NCBI GenBank assembly: GCA_947493285.1
Contig: CANLQH010000008.1
Location: 1-64,000, forward strand
Source: an uncultured Tenacibaculum sp.
GTDB taxonomy: Bacteria > Bacteroidota > Bacteroidia > Flavobacteriales > Flavobacteriaceae
Direction: 5' to 3'
DNA length: 64,000 bases
The translations under genes were made by a program, and so were the position numbers. The first letter of the stretch is position 1; the number at the start of each line of letters is the position of its first letter. This document shows, piece by piece, positions 41,065-50,020 of the stretch. Below the pieces are notes generated by a model that saw only the letters and a program-made list of their open reading frames with translations, did no database searches and was not told the origin of the DNA.

Positions 41065-41271
41065 TTTTTTATTTTAAAAAACATGTTCAACTTCAGGAAA
41101 ATTAAAGTCTTATTGTTCTATTTTACATATTAATAGATTTATAAGATAGTTAAAAACTACTTACTCCTCTTTTAAAACAATTAATTATTAACCAATTAAC
41201 TAACCTACAAACAATTACAATAATAGAAGTACTATCTTAGTGGGATTATTAATATTCAAACAAATATTATC

Positions 41272-41589
41272 ATGTGGATGTATAACAAATATACTTTAGG
41301 AGATATAGTAACGCATAATAATTTTATAGATTTAGATTTCCAAGTACTCAATATTCTAAAAACTGAACCTGATACCAGAGGAAGATATTTCTATCATTGT
41401 GTATTAGTAGATGGATATCCAGAAAAATTAGGCGAAGAGTATAAATATTATGAACCTAATTTATCTCTTATAAGAAAAGGTACTCAAGAAGAATTAGAAA
41501 TTCTTTTGAACACATCAATTTTTAACGAAGACTATGAAGTTTCTCAAAAATTAAAAAGTATTATAGATAAATTTAATCCTTTTCTATAG
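41272..41589 (+). CDS. Hypothetical protein (105 aa)
   Basis: Well-formed ORF MWMYNKYTLGDIVTHNNFIDLDFQVLNILKTEPD...; only plus-strand cargo gene. Confidence 0.6.
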   Translation: MWMYNKYTLGDIVTHNNFIDLDFQVLNILKTEPDTRGRYFYHCVLVDGYPEKLGEEYKYYEPNLSLIRKGTQEELEILLNTSIFNEDYEVSQKLKSIIDKFNPFL

Positions 41590-41711
41590 TTTCTAATCAA
41601 CTACTTAATGCTAGAGATTTTAGTTATAAATAACGACTAAAAGAAAGAAAAATCTTCCACCTTTTCTCCACCTCAAATAGCTGTATATACTTATTTTACT
41701 AAGGCTTTTAC

Positions 41712-41730
41712 TTTCTGTATCGGCAAATAG
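41712..41730 (+). repeat. R4: copy of mnmE att-like core
   Basis: TTTCTGTATCGGCAAATAG with conserved flanks. Confidence 0.9.
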
Positions 41731-41890
41731 ATTTTCTTTCCTTTAGTAGTACTTTGTTTTCTTTTATCTGAAGAAGGAAAACAAACGAAAGAACTTTAAT
41801 AATAAAATTAATACAAAATAGTATAAGAAAGTAGTAAGAAAAGAAAGATATATTTTAAAACTTACAAAGTTTATGGGATACTGCCTATTA

Positions 41891-41932
41891 AGAATTACTT
41901 TCCAACTTTTTATTAGAAAGTAATTCTTTTTA
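41891..41932 (+). terminator. Terminator-like hairpin
   Basis: AGAATTACTTTC (41891-41902) / GAAAGTAATTCT (41916-41927) followed by TTTTT. Confidence 0.6.
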
Positions 41933-41944
41933 ATATAAAACAGA

Positions 41945-42361
41945 TTAATTTACCCTAAAAACCTCATCTTGTTTTTTAAAGCATTTAAACTCTATCATAT
42001 AGCCGTTAGGATCTTTTACAAAAAAAGATAAATGTTCTCCTATTTTGTCTTTCATAAAAGTATTTTTAATAGATAGATTTTCTTCTTTCTTTAGTAAAAT
42101 ACTATATAATTCACCAAACTTTTCAACATCTACTATAACACCAAAATGAAAAGAGGGTAAAATATTTTCTTCTAACCTGTAGTTGTTAAATTCGAAGTTA
42201 AAATCACCAGATTTAGTAAATGTTATTTGATTACCAAATAAATTGATGTCTACCCAGTTATTAGTATTTCTTCCTAAGTCTGCTTGTAAATTATTTAAAT
42301 AAAAAATCTTAGTCTCTTCGACATCTCTGCATGGAAGAGAAAGGTGAAACATTGTTTTCAT
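41945..42361 (-). CDS. VOC/glyoxalase-fold protein
   Basis: FHLSLPCRDVEETKIFYLNNLQADLGRNTNNWVDINLFGNQITF...SFFVKDPNGYMIEFKCF. Confidence 0.9.
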   Translation of the reverse strand: MKTMFHLSLPCRDVEETKIFYLNNLQADLGRNTNNWVDINLFGNQITFTKSGDFNFEFNNYRLEENILPSFHFGVIVDVEKFGELYSILLKKEENLSIKNTFMKDKIGEHLSFFVKDPNGYMIEFKCFKKQDEVFRVN

Positions 42362-42363
42362 AG

Positions 42364-42624
42364 CTATAATAATTTAAGTTGTTCTAACTTGAATACGACA
42401 ATATCTTCATCATCTATATCATCAAAATTTTCTGAATAAGTAATTTCAAAAACTTTGTTTTTTAATGATGTAGATTTTAAATCGAATTCTTCAAATATTT
42501 TGGTGTTAATTTCATCAAAATCAATAACATCATTATTCTCTAAATGAAAAGTATATGTACCGTTTATAAAACCTAAGAAAGTTCCAATAATTGTAATGCT
42601 TTGTTTTGCGCTATAATAATTCAT
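42364..42624 (-). CDS. Hypothetical protein (86 aa)
   Basis: Operonic ORF between two VOC genes. Confidence 0.65.
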   Translation of the reverse strand: MNYYSAKQSITIIGTFLGFINGTYTFHLENNDVIDFDEINTKIFEEFDLKSTSLKNKVFEITYSENFDDIDDEDIVVFKLEQLKLL

Positions 42625-42647
42625 AATCCTATTTTTTAAATTAATAA

Positions 42648-43058
42648 CTACATGAAAATTTCATCATGCTCTTTAAAAGTTTTAAATTCTATATAATATC
42701 CATTAGGATCTTTGACAAAAAAAGAGTTCTGTTCCCCATTCTTATCTTTAAAAAAAACTCTTTTGATAACTGTTTCTGTAGACCATTTGTTTATTTTATC
42801 ATAAACGTCATCCCATTCATCATTATTAAGCACTACTCCAAAATGAAATGATGGTAAGCTTTCTTTTTCTAAAAAGTAGGTTGGAAAATCGAACTTAAAC
42901 TCTTTTACTATAACAAAAGTCAATTGGTTACCAAATAGATTTATATCTGCCCAATTAGCTGTATTTCTTCCTATAGTTAAGCCTAATTCGTTCTTGTAGT
43001 AAGAAATAGTTTCTTCCAAATTATTACAAGGCAAAGAAATATGAAATGTTTTATCCAT
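42648..43058 (-). CDS. VOC/glyoxalase-fold protein (paralogue of 41945-42361)
   Basis: FHISLPCNNLEETISYYKNELGLTIGRNTANWADINLFGNQLTF...NSFFVKDPNGYYIEFKTF. Confidence 0.9.
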   Translation of the reverse strand: MDKTFHISLPCNNLEETISYYKNELGLTIGRNTANWADINLFGNQLTFVIVKEFKFDFPTYFLEKESLPSFHFGVVLNNDEWDDVYDKINKWSTETVIKRVFFKDKNGEQNSFFVKDPNGYYIEFKTFKEHDEIFM

Positions 43059-43069
43059 TTTTATATTTT

Positions 43070-43321
43070 TTAATCATCTATCATCTCAATAGTATCTTCA
43101 TCATCTAAAAAGTAATCTTCCATTGTTTTCTCTAACTGAGAGCTAATTTTTACTAAATAAACAGTGTCTTCTGTTCTTACTTCTACGGCACTTATGTATT
43201 TACCCTCTGAATTTTGAAATGAAATGATATCATCATAATCATAACCATCAGGAAACTTTTCTACTAATAAGTTTAAAATATCAGTAGTTAACTTATTGTA
43301 ATCTACAATTACTCTTTTCAT
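43070..43321 (-). CDS. Hypothetical protein (83 aa)
   Basis: Operonic ORF, acidic C-terminus. Confidence 0.65.
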   Translation of the reverse strand: MKRVIVDYNKLTTDILNLLVEKFPDGYDYDDIISFQNSEGKYISAVEVRTEDTVYLVKISSQLEKTMEDYFLDDEDTIEMIDD

Positions 43322-43326
43322 AATTT

Positions 43327-44307
43327 TTACATATTTAAAAGATAAGCGAATATTAATGGAGCAACAATCGTTGCATCACTTTCAATGATAAACTTTGGAG
43401 TTTCAATATCTAGTTTACCCCAAGTTATTTTTTCATTAGGGACAGCTCCTGAATAAGAACCGTAACTAGTTGTAGAATCAGAAATTTGACAGAAATAACT
43501 CCAGAAAGGAGTGTCTGGTCTTTCCATATCTTGATATAGCATTGGAACTACACATATAGGAAAATCACCAGCAATTCCTCCTCCTATTTGAAAGAACCCA
43601 ATACCATCATCAGAGTTATCAGTATACCAATCAGCTAAAAAAGTCATGTATTCTATTCCTGACTTCATTGTTGACGCTTTTAAGTCTCCTTTTAAAACAT
43701 AGGAAGCAAAAATATTCCCCATTGTTGAGTCTTCCCACCCTGGCACAACCATTGGTAGATTTTTTTCGGCAGCGGCATACATCCAAGAATCTTTAATATC
43801 AATCTCATAATATTCTTCTAATACTCCTGACAGTAAGAGTTTGTACATGAATTCGTGAGGAAAATATCTTTCACCTTCATCTTCAGCATCTTTCCAAATT
43901 CTAAAAATATGTTTTTGAAGTCGTCTAAAAGCTTCTTCTTCTGGAATACAAGTGTCTGTTACACGATTTAAACCTTTTAATAATAAGTCCCATTCATCAG
44001 AAGGTGTTAAATCTCTATAGTTAGGAACACGTTTATAATGAGAATGCGCTACTAAATTCATAATATCTTCTTCTAAGTTAGCTCCTGTACAAGAAATGAT
44101 ATGAACTTTTTCTTGTCGTATCATTTCAGAGAATATTTTACCTAATTCTGCTGTACTCATAGCTCCTGCTAATGATACTAACATTTTTGAACCTTGTTCT
44201 AATTGTGCTTCATACCCTTTTGCTGCATCTACTAATGAAGCAGCGTTAAAGTGTAGAAAATATTTTTCAATAAATTCTGATATAGGTTGTCTATTTATAT
44301 TAATCAT
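43327..44307 (-). CDS. Deoxyhypusine synthase-family protein
   Basis: MLVSLAGAMSTAELGKIFSEMIRQEKVHIISCTGANLEEDIMNLVAH; GWEDSTMGN; FFQIGGGIAGDFPICVVPML. Confidence 0.9.
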   Translation of the reverse strand: MININRQPISEFIEKYFLHFNAASLVDAAKGYEAQLEQGSKMLVSLAGAMSTAELGKIFSEMIRQEKVHIISCTGANLEEDIMNLVAHSHYKRVPNYRDLTPSDEWDLLLKGLNRVTDTCIPEEEAFRRLQKHIFRIWKDAEDEGERYFPHEFMYKLLLSGVLEEYYEIDIKDSWMYAAAEKNLPMVVPGWEDSTMGNIFASYVLKGDLKASTMKSGIEYMTFLADWYTDNSDDGIGFFQIGGGIAGDFPICVVPMLYQDMERPDTPFWSYFCQISDSTTSYGSYSGAVPNEKITWGKLDIETPKFIIESDATIVAPLIFAYLLNM

Positions 44308-45728
44308 AGAATTTCGTTAATTAGGTTTTTGTCATTATTTAAGCTCTTAAAAAGCTTTTTTTTCAAAGTTCCTTTTGAACTTATTAATGTTTGACTCATT
44401 TTATCAATGGCTACCATAGATAATGCAGATTGAATAAATCCATCTATTAAATCATCTATACCAATACCTAGTGTATTAAAATCTTTAGTATCCATTAGTA
44501 AAAGCCTACTCGTATCACTTTTCCAATTTCCTTGGGTATCTTTATATGATAAATTCGTGCCTAGAATCTCCCAACTATTTATAATAGAATTTAGCTCGTT
44601 TGTAAGTGGTTTTTCTGACCTTCTAGCATAAGTACAAACAGGTTTAAGTCCCTTAGAAGTAGAACTTATCATCATTCTAATATCACATACATAAGTCTCA
44701 TTTTTTTTATTAGGAATTGTTCCTACATGATATAATTTCTGATTTTTAAATGTGCTGCTCCAATTTGAATTTCCTACCAAACTTTGCACAATAAACATAT
44801 CATAAGTAAATTCTGTTTCCATGAATTTATCCAAATCAGCATCAGTTACAATTGTATAAACTCCTTGACCTGCATTTGAATAAGGAACTTTTACAACAGC
44901 ATGACCTCCCATTTGTTTTACCCAAAGAGGTATTTCATTTTTTCTAACCTCCCAAATAGTATTTGGAAAATTAATTTTAAGTCCAAAATCTTTTAGTTCA
45001 GCGTTAAATATTTCATATGCCTTTGCAGCTACCAATTTGTTTCTTCCTCCAGCTAAACAACTAATAATAGGGTTTACAATTTTAGTTTTAGATACTATAG
45101 GTATGCGATTCCACGGTTTTTGAGTTAGATACCTAAAACAAGCTCTAACTAGTAACCATTCCTCTTGATAATTTACATACATAATATCATCTTTGAACTT
45201 AACCTTATGAGTATCTTGATTATTTTTAAAAGGAATTAAATATACTTTTTCCTTAAAAACATCTGCTATTGCTGATGCATAACCAGAGGCTTCCATTTCA
45301 TTTTTATCATATACTACTGCAAGGACACCTTTAATTCGAACATTCTTTAAACTGTTTTTAAAAGTGCTTTCTATTAGTTGATGATATGTTGTTTCCTCAC
45401 TATATTCATGTAATAAAGGCATTGATTTTTGTCCAGAAGGGCAAGAGTTGTTTTCAATAACAACCATTTGTCTTTTTCCTGAACTTGAGGTTACATTAAC
45501 CAAATCAGCCCCACCCCATAAAAAGTATTTGCTTTTATAGTTTAATAATTCTCTTAGTTTATTTTTGTCAGCTTTAGGGTTTAAATGACAATAACGAGTA
45601 ATTACTTGTTCTTGTGTCATCTTTAAAAAATGCTTTACTATTGGGTGAATAGTTGCATTAATAACCTTTTCATACCAATGGTTTTGGTACGAAAAGTTAT
45701 TAGGCTCTATTATTGCTTCTCTTAACAT
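44304..45728 (-). CDS. ATP-grasp-like protein (474 aa)
   Basis: ENNSCPSGQKSMPLL, HAVVKVPYSNAGQGVYTIV, CDIRMMISS patterns; sits between agmatinase and DHS-like genes. Confidence 0.6.
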   Translation of the reverse strand: MLREAIIEPNNFSYQNHWYEKVINATIHPIVKHFLKMTQEQVITRYCHLNPKADKNKLRELLNYKSKYFLWGGADLVNVTSSSGKRQMVVIENNSCPSGQKSMPLLHEYSEETTYHQLIESTFKNSLKNVRIKGVLAVVYDKNEMEASGYASAIADVFKEKVYLIPFKNNQDTHKVKFKDDIMYVNYQEEWLLVRACFRYLTQKPWNRIPIVSKTKIVNPIISCLAGGRNKLVAAKAYEIFNAELKDFGLKINFPNTIWEVRKNEIPLWVKQMGGHAVVKVPYSNAGQGVYTIVTDADLDKFMETEFTYDMFIVQSLVGNSNWSSTFKNQKLYHVGTIPNKKNETYVCDIRMMISSTSKGLKPVCTYARRSEKPLTNELNSIINSWEILGTNLSYKDTQGNWKSDTSRLLLMDTKDFNTLGIGIDDLIDGFIQSALSMVAIDKMSQTLISSKGTLKKKLFKSLNNDKNLINEIL

Positions 45729-46670
45729 TTAATCTTCTTCGTTGTTCTTAAATTTTGAAAGTTTACTAAATGGAGAAGTATCATCATTTTCTTCATCCAC
45801 ATACTCTTCGTCTTCATTTAAGAAGAACTTATAACTAAGCATTTTGTAGTATAATTTTGCCGCTAAAAAATCAGGTGATTTATCGTTAGAATTTGGACAT
45901 AATTCTACCAAGTCAAAGCCTACTACATTTTTTTGAGAAAACACTTTTTTAAGAAAATCTAGAGTCTCATACCAAAACAATCCACCTGGTTCAGGTGTTC
46001 CTGTACTTGGCATAATTGATGGGTCAAAAGCATCTAAATCAAATGTTATAAAAACATTACTTGTTAGTTGGTCAATAACATCATCCATCCAATATTCATT
46101 AGTTGCCATTTCATGTGCAAAGAATACTTTATCTCTATTCATTACCCTAGTCTCAGAGATATCCATACTGCGAATGCCTACTTGAACCAAATTTGTATTT
46201 TGATTTGCTTCGTAAACAGCACAAGCATGATTACAAGTACTGCCTTCATATTCTTTTCTTAAATCGGCATGAGCATCAATATGCAAAACTGTCAAGTTAC
46301 TATAGCATTCGTTAAAAGCTCTAATCGTACCTATAGAAATAGAATGTTCACCTCCTAAAATGGTAACAAACTTATTTTTGTTAATATATTTTTTAGTTAC
46401 TGAATGAACAGCTTCAACCATACTCTCAGGAGAAGAGTTTTCTGTAACAAAATCAGTTAAATGAATTCCTTCTTTATATACTTCTGTGTTTGTTTCTATA
46501 TCGTATAGCTCCATATTCTCAGAAGCTTCTAAAAAAGCATCGACGCCTTTGTCAGCTCCTTTTTGCCATGTACTTGTACCATCATAAGGAACTGGTATTA
46601 ATACTACTTTTGATGTTTCTAATTTTCCAAATTGTTCAGGAATACCTGCGTAAGTTCTATTCGTTTTCAT
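45729..46670 (-). CDS. speB: Agmatinase/arginase-family ureohydrolase
   Basis: ILGGEHSISIG, LHIDAHADLR, FITFDLDAFDPSIMPSTGTPEPGG metal-binding motifs. Confidence 0.93.
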   Translation of the reverse strand: MKTNRTYAGIPEQFGKLETSKVVLIPVPYDGTSTWQKGADKGVDAFLEASENMELYDIETNTEVYKEGIHLTDFVTENSSPESMVEAVHSVTKKYINKNKFVTILGGEHSISIGTIRAFNECYSNLTVLHIDAHADLRKEYEGSTCNHACAVYEANQNTNLVQVGIRSMDISETRVMNRDKVFFAHEMATNEYWMDDVIDQLTSNVFITFDLDAFDPSIMPSTGTPEPGGLFWYETLDFLKKVFSQKNVVGFDLVELCPNSNDKSPDFLAAKLYYKMLSYKFFLNEDEEYVDEENDDTSPFSKLSKFKNNEED

Positions 46671-48057
46671 ATCCTAAAATTGAAAGTAATTCACTACTCT
46701 TTTGTTGTTCTTTAAATAATCTTGTTGTTATTTCCCAATTCTCATTTCTATCTATTAAAATATGTTTGGGATGCGGAATTAAACAATGCTGTAATCCTCC
46801 AAAACCTCCGATGGTTTCTTGGTAAGCTCCTGTATTAAAAAAACCTATATATAAAGGTTTATCTTTTTCATATACTGGTAGGTAAATTGCATTAATGTGT
46901 TGTTCAGAATTATAATAATCATCACTATCACAAGTCAATCCACCTAATAAAACTCTCTCATAGTTTTCATTCCATTTATTAATAGGAAGCATTATAAATC
47001 GCTTATTAATAGCCCAAGAGTCAGGAAGTGTGGTAATGAAAGATGAATTAATCATATTCCATTTTTCTCGGTCATTCTGCTTTTTTTGATATAATACCTC
47101 ATAAATTGCTCCTCCAGCTTCACCTACAGTAAACGTTCCAAATTCAGTAAAAATATCTGGTACATCTACTTGAGCTTCATCACAAGCTATTTTTATTTGA
47201 TTGATTATTTCTTCAATCATGTATTCATAGTCATAATCAAATGCTAATGAATTTTTAATTGGAAAACCACCACCAATATTAAGACTGTTTAGTGTTGGGC
47301 ATATCTTTTTTAACTTGATGTATACACTTATACACTTTAAGAGTTCATTCCAGTAGTAGGCATTGTCTTTAATACCTGTATTGATAAAGAAGTGAAGCAT
47401 TTTAAGTTCCACCTGTGGATTGTTGGCAATTTCTCTCTCATAGAAAGAAACAATGTTTTTATAACCAATTCCTAACCTACTTGTATAAAATTCAAATTTA
47501 GGTTCTTCTTCTGATGCTATTCGAATCCCTACTTTAATCTTGCTTTTAGTTTCATCTAAAATCAAATTAAGTTCTTCGTAATTATCTATTACAGGAATAC
47601 AATTTGCGTGTCCACCTTCGATTAAACTTACGATATTAGCTATGTATTGATCTCTTTTAAAACCATTGCATAAAACATAAGAGTCATTATTTAATTTACC
47701 TTCTTTTTTTAAAGATTTTACAATATCAATATCAAAGGCAGATGATGTTTCAATATGTATATTGTTCTTAAGAGCTTCTTCTAAAACATATTTGAAATGT
47801 GAGCTTTTAGTGCAGTATGAATAATGATATTCTCCTTCGTAGTTAAGCTTTGACATGGCTTTTTTAAACCAGCTTTTAGCTCTATTTATATTTTCTGAAA
47901 TTTTAGGTAAATATGTGAATTTTAATGGCGTACCATATTCTTCAACCAATTGCATCATATCTATATCATGGAACAACAGGTTATTATTATTTGTTTGAAA
48001 TTCCTCTTGAGGAAAATCAAAAGTTTGTTCTATTAAATCTTTGTATTTAGTATTCAT
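46657..48057 (-). CDS. speA: Arginine decarboxylase-like PLP enzyme (Bacteroidota type)
   Basis: YGTPLKFTYLPKISENINRAKSWF, YHYSYCTKSSHFKYVLEEALKNNIHIETSSAFDIDI, LNSLNIGGGFP. Confidence 0.88.
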   Translation of the reverse strand: MNTKYKDLIEQTFDFPQEEFQTNNNNLLFHDIDMMQLVEEYGTPLKFTYLPKISENINRAKSWFKKAMSKLNYEGEYHYSYCTKSSHFKYVLEEALKNNIHIETSSAFDIDIVKSLKKEGKLNNDSYVLCNGFKRDQYIANIVSLIEGGHANCIPVIDNYEELNLILDETKSKIKVGIRIASEEEPKFEFYTSRLGIGYKNIVSFYEREIANNPQVELKMLHFFINTGIKDNAYYWNELLKCISVYIKLKKICPTLNSLNIGGGFPIKNSLAFDYDYEYMIEEIINQIKIACDEAQVDVPDIFTEFGTFTVGEAGGAIYEVLYQKKQNDREKWNMINSSFITTLPDSWAINKRFIMLPINKWNENYERVLLGGLTCDSDDYYNSEQHINAIYLPVYEKDKPLYIGFFNTGAYQETIGGFGGLQHCLIPHPKHILIDRNENWEITTRLFKEQQKSSELLSILGYENE

Positions 48058-48081
48058 TTTATTTCAATAAAATTATAGATG

Positions 48082-48114
48082 AAAACCCTACAGCTATCTA
48101 ATAGCTAGGTTTTT
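48082..48114. promoter_or_regulatory. Hairpin in the leader of the polyamine-type operon
   Basis: AAAACC / GGTTTT enclosing AGCTAT / ATAGCT, about 25-60 nt upstream of the speA-like start codon. Confidence 0.3.
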
Positions 48115-48452
48115 ATAATCCTAATTGAAATAATGAACTAAACTCGTAATTCTAAGTATACTCCCCTTAATCGAAGGTTTTGTAGTGGGTTTAATAAAAA
48201 GGAAGTAATCGTAATTTTTTCGTTGTGTTTCTGAAACACTTCACAACTTTTAGACTTCCATAAAAAGTTGGAAACGAAATAAGTAAAACTTAACATTTTG
48301 CCTATCCATAAGTACTCAAATGTAAACTATTTTTCAATATCATTATTAAACACAAAAACTTTTTTCAAAAAAAACAAACAAAAGAAACTAAAATCTTCCA
48401 CCACTACTCCACCTCATGAACCTGAACATACTGATTTTACTTGATATTTCAC

Positions 48453-48471
48453 TTTCTGTATCGGCAAATAG
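48453..48471 (+). repeat. R5: copy of mnmE att-like core
   Basis: TTTCTGTATCGGCAAATAG with conserved flanks. Confidence 0.9.
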
Positions 48472-48602
48472 ATTTTCTTTCCTTTAGCTTCCTTTATTAA
48501 TACTTTGTTTTCTTTTTTAATGATTCAGTATTGATATTATCATAAAAAAATGAATCTGCTTTCCTTTAACTTCCTTTGCTTGGTTTTTATTAAACTTCTT
48601 CT

Positions 48603-50015
48603 TTAATCTAAATTGGATAAACCATATGTGTTATATAATTTAACATTTGCATTTAATGCTTTTATTGAGAGTGCATTTGCCTTTAATTCTGATGCTATTA
48701 ATTTTTGCTCACGAGAATTAATTAAAAAAAGAGAGCTTTCCCCTAGTTCAAATTTTCGTTCTTCTGCTTTTAACATTACTTCATAATCTGAAACAATACT
48801 ATTTATTAAACCTTTCTGTTTTTCTAATGAATTAATTTCTATTTCAATAGCATCTATTTTATTTTGAATAGTTAATGCTGCTGATGTTAACTCTAAATTT
48901 GTTTCTTGTAATTTTAACTTTGTAAGTTTTAAATCTCCTCGTTCTTTTCTTAAAAATAAGGGAAAACTAAAATTCATAAACGCTTTATAATTTGTAGCAC
49001 GAAAGTTATTTAACTGGCTTGCATCGGAAGCTAAAAAATTATATTGAAAGTCTATTTTTGGTAATAGTTTATTTCTTTTTAAAGAACGATCTACTTTTAG
49101 TCCATCTACTTTTGCTTCTAAACTTTTTAATTTAGGATGATTTTTAAGTAAATATCCTTGATTGTTTTTTTCTTTTAAAATTAAAGAAGTAGATAATACT
49201 TCATCATTTGGAAATAGAGGAAGTATATTTTCTTGTATTTCTAACGGTATTTTATCAATCCATAAATAATTACTCACTTTTAACTTTGCTTTTCTTGCTT
49301 TAAGCTTTGCTGCTTCAAAATTTAGTTTTCTAGTTTGTAATGCTATTTTCGCTTCTGTAGAATCTATTGCTGCTTTTTCTCCTAATTCTACATTACGCTT
49401 TATACCTTTAAACCTTATTTGTGCGTTATTTAAAAATCGATTATAAATAGTTTCTTCTTTATAAGCTTCTAGCCATTTAAAATAGGCTATACTTGCTTCA
49501 AAAATTAAATTATTTACCATTAACTCTCTTTGAGCTCTACTTTGTGCTACAAAAAAATTTGCCTTCTTTAACGTTGCCATACGCTCATTAATTAAAAAAC
49601 CTTGAGCTAAAGAAAAAGACACACCAGCACTATAAAGTCCACCTTCAGGAACAGTTAAATTAGGATTTAAATAAACACCTGTATTCTCTTCAAAATTGGC
49701 TTTAAATTCTATACCATACCATGTAGGTATTTTAAATGTGGTATTTAATTGCTCGAAATATTCAGTGTTTTTAAACTTCTTTTTATCATAATCAATTTCA
49801 ATTTTAGGATCAAAACCTCCTCGAGACTTTAAAAGGTTTGCTTCACCAATACTTAATTGCAAATTTGCTTGTTTTATTAATGGATGATGCTTTTTTACAT
49901 AAGCTATATATTCTTTAAAAGATAAAAACTTATCTAACTTCGTACTTTTATTTTGAGCCACAAAAGCCTTACCATATAAAAATAAAACCAAGACAATTAT
50001 ATATTTAATACGCAT
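48603..50015 (-). CDS. TolC-family outer membrane efflux protein (paralogue)
   Basis: 470 aa collinear with 31272-32684 with scattered substitutions. Confidence 0.88.
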   Translation of the reverse strand: MRIKYIIVLVLFLYGKAFVAQNKSTKLDKFLSFKEYIAYVKKHHPLIKQANLQLSIGEANLLKSRGGFDPKIEIDYDKKKFKNTEYFEQLNTTFKIPTWYGIEFKANFEENTGVYLNPNLTVPEGGLYSAGVSFSLAQGFLINERMATLKKANFFVAQSRAQRELMVNNLIFEASIAYFKWLEAYKEETIYNRFLNNAQIRFKGIKRNVELGEKAAIDSTEAKIALQTRKLNFEAAKLKARKAKLKVSNYLWIDKIPLEIQENILPLFPNDEVLSTSLILKEKNNQGYLLKNHPKLKSLEAKVDGLKVDRSLKRNKLLPKIDFQYNFLASDASQLNNFRATNYKAFMNFSFPLFLRKERGDLKLTKLKLQETNLELTSAALTIQNKIDAIEIEINSLEKQKGLINSIVSDYEVMLKAEERKFELGESSLFLINSREQKLIASELKANALSIKALNANVKLYNTYGLSNLD

Positions 50016-50020
50016 TGTTA

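Larger units (their letters stand above)
37039..41711. mobile_element. Cargo cassette 3 (D-Ala-D-Ala dipeptidase / PLP racemase / DUF1611 / AraC)
   Basis: Bounded by R3 and R4; no integrase. Confidence 0.7.
41731..48452. mobile_element. Cargo cassette 4 (polyamine-type cluster with DHS-like, ATP-grasp-like and VOC proteins)
   Basis: Bounded by R4 and R5; eight minus-strand CDS; no integrase. Confidence 0.7.

Noticed and set aside
46490-46825. Plus-strand 111-aa ORF over speB/speA
   Set aside because: Antisense to conserved enzymes.
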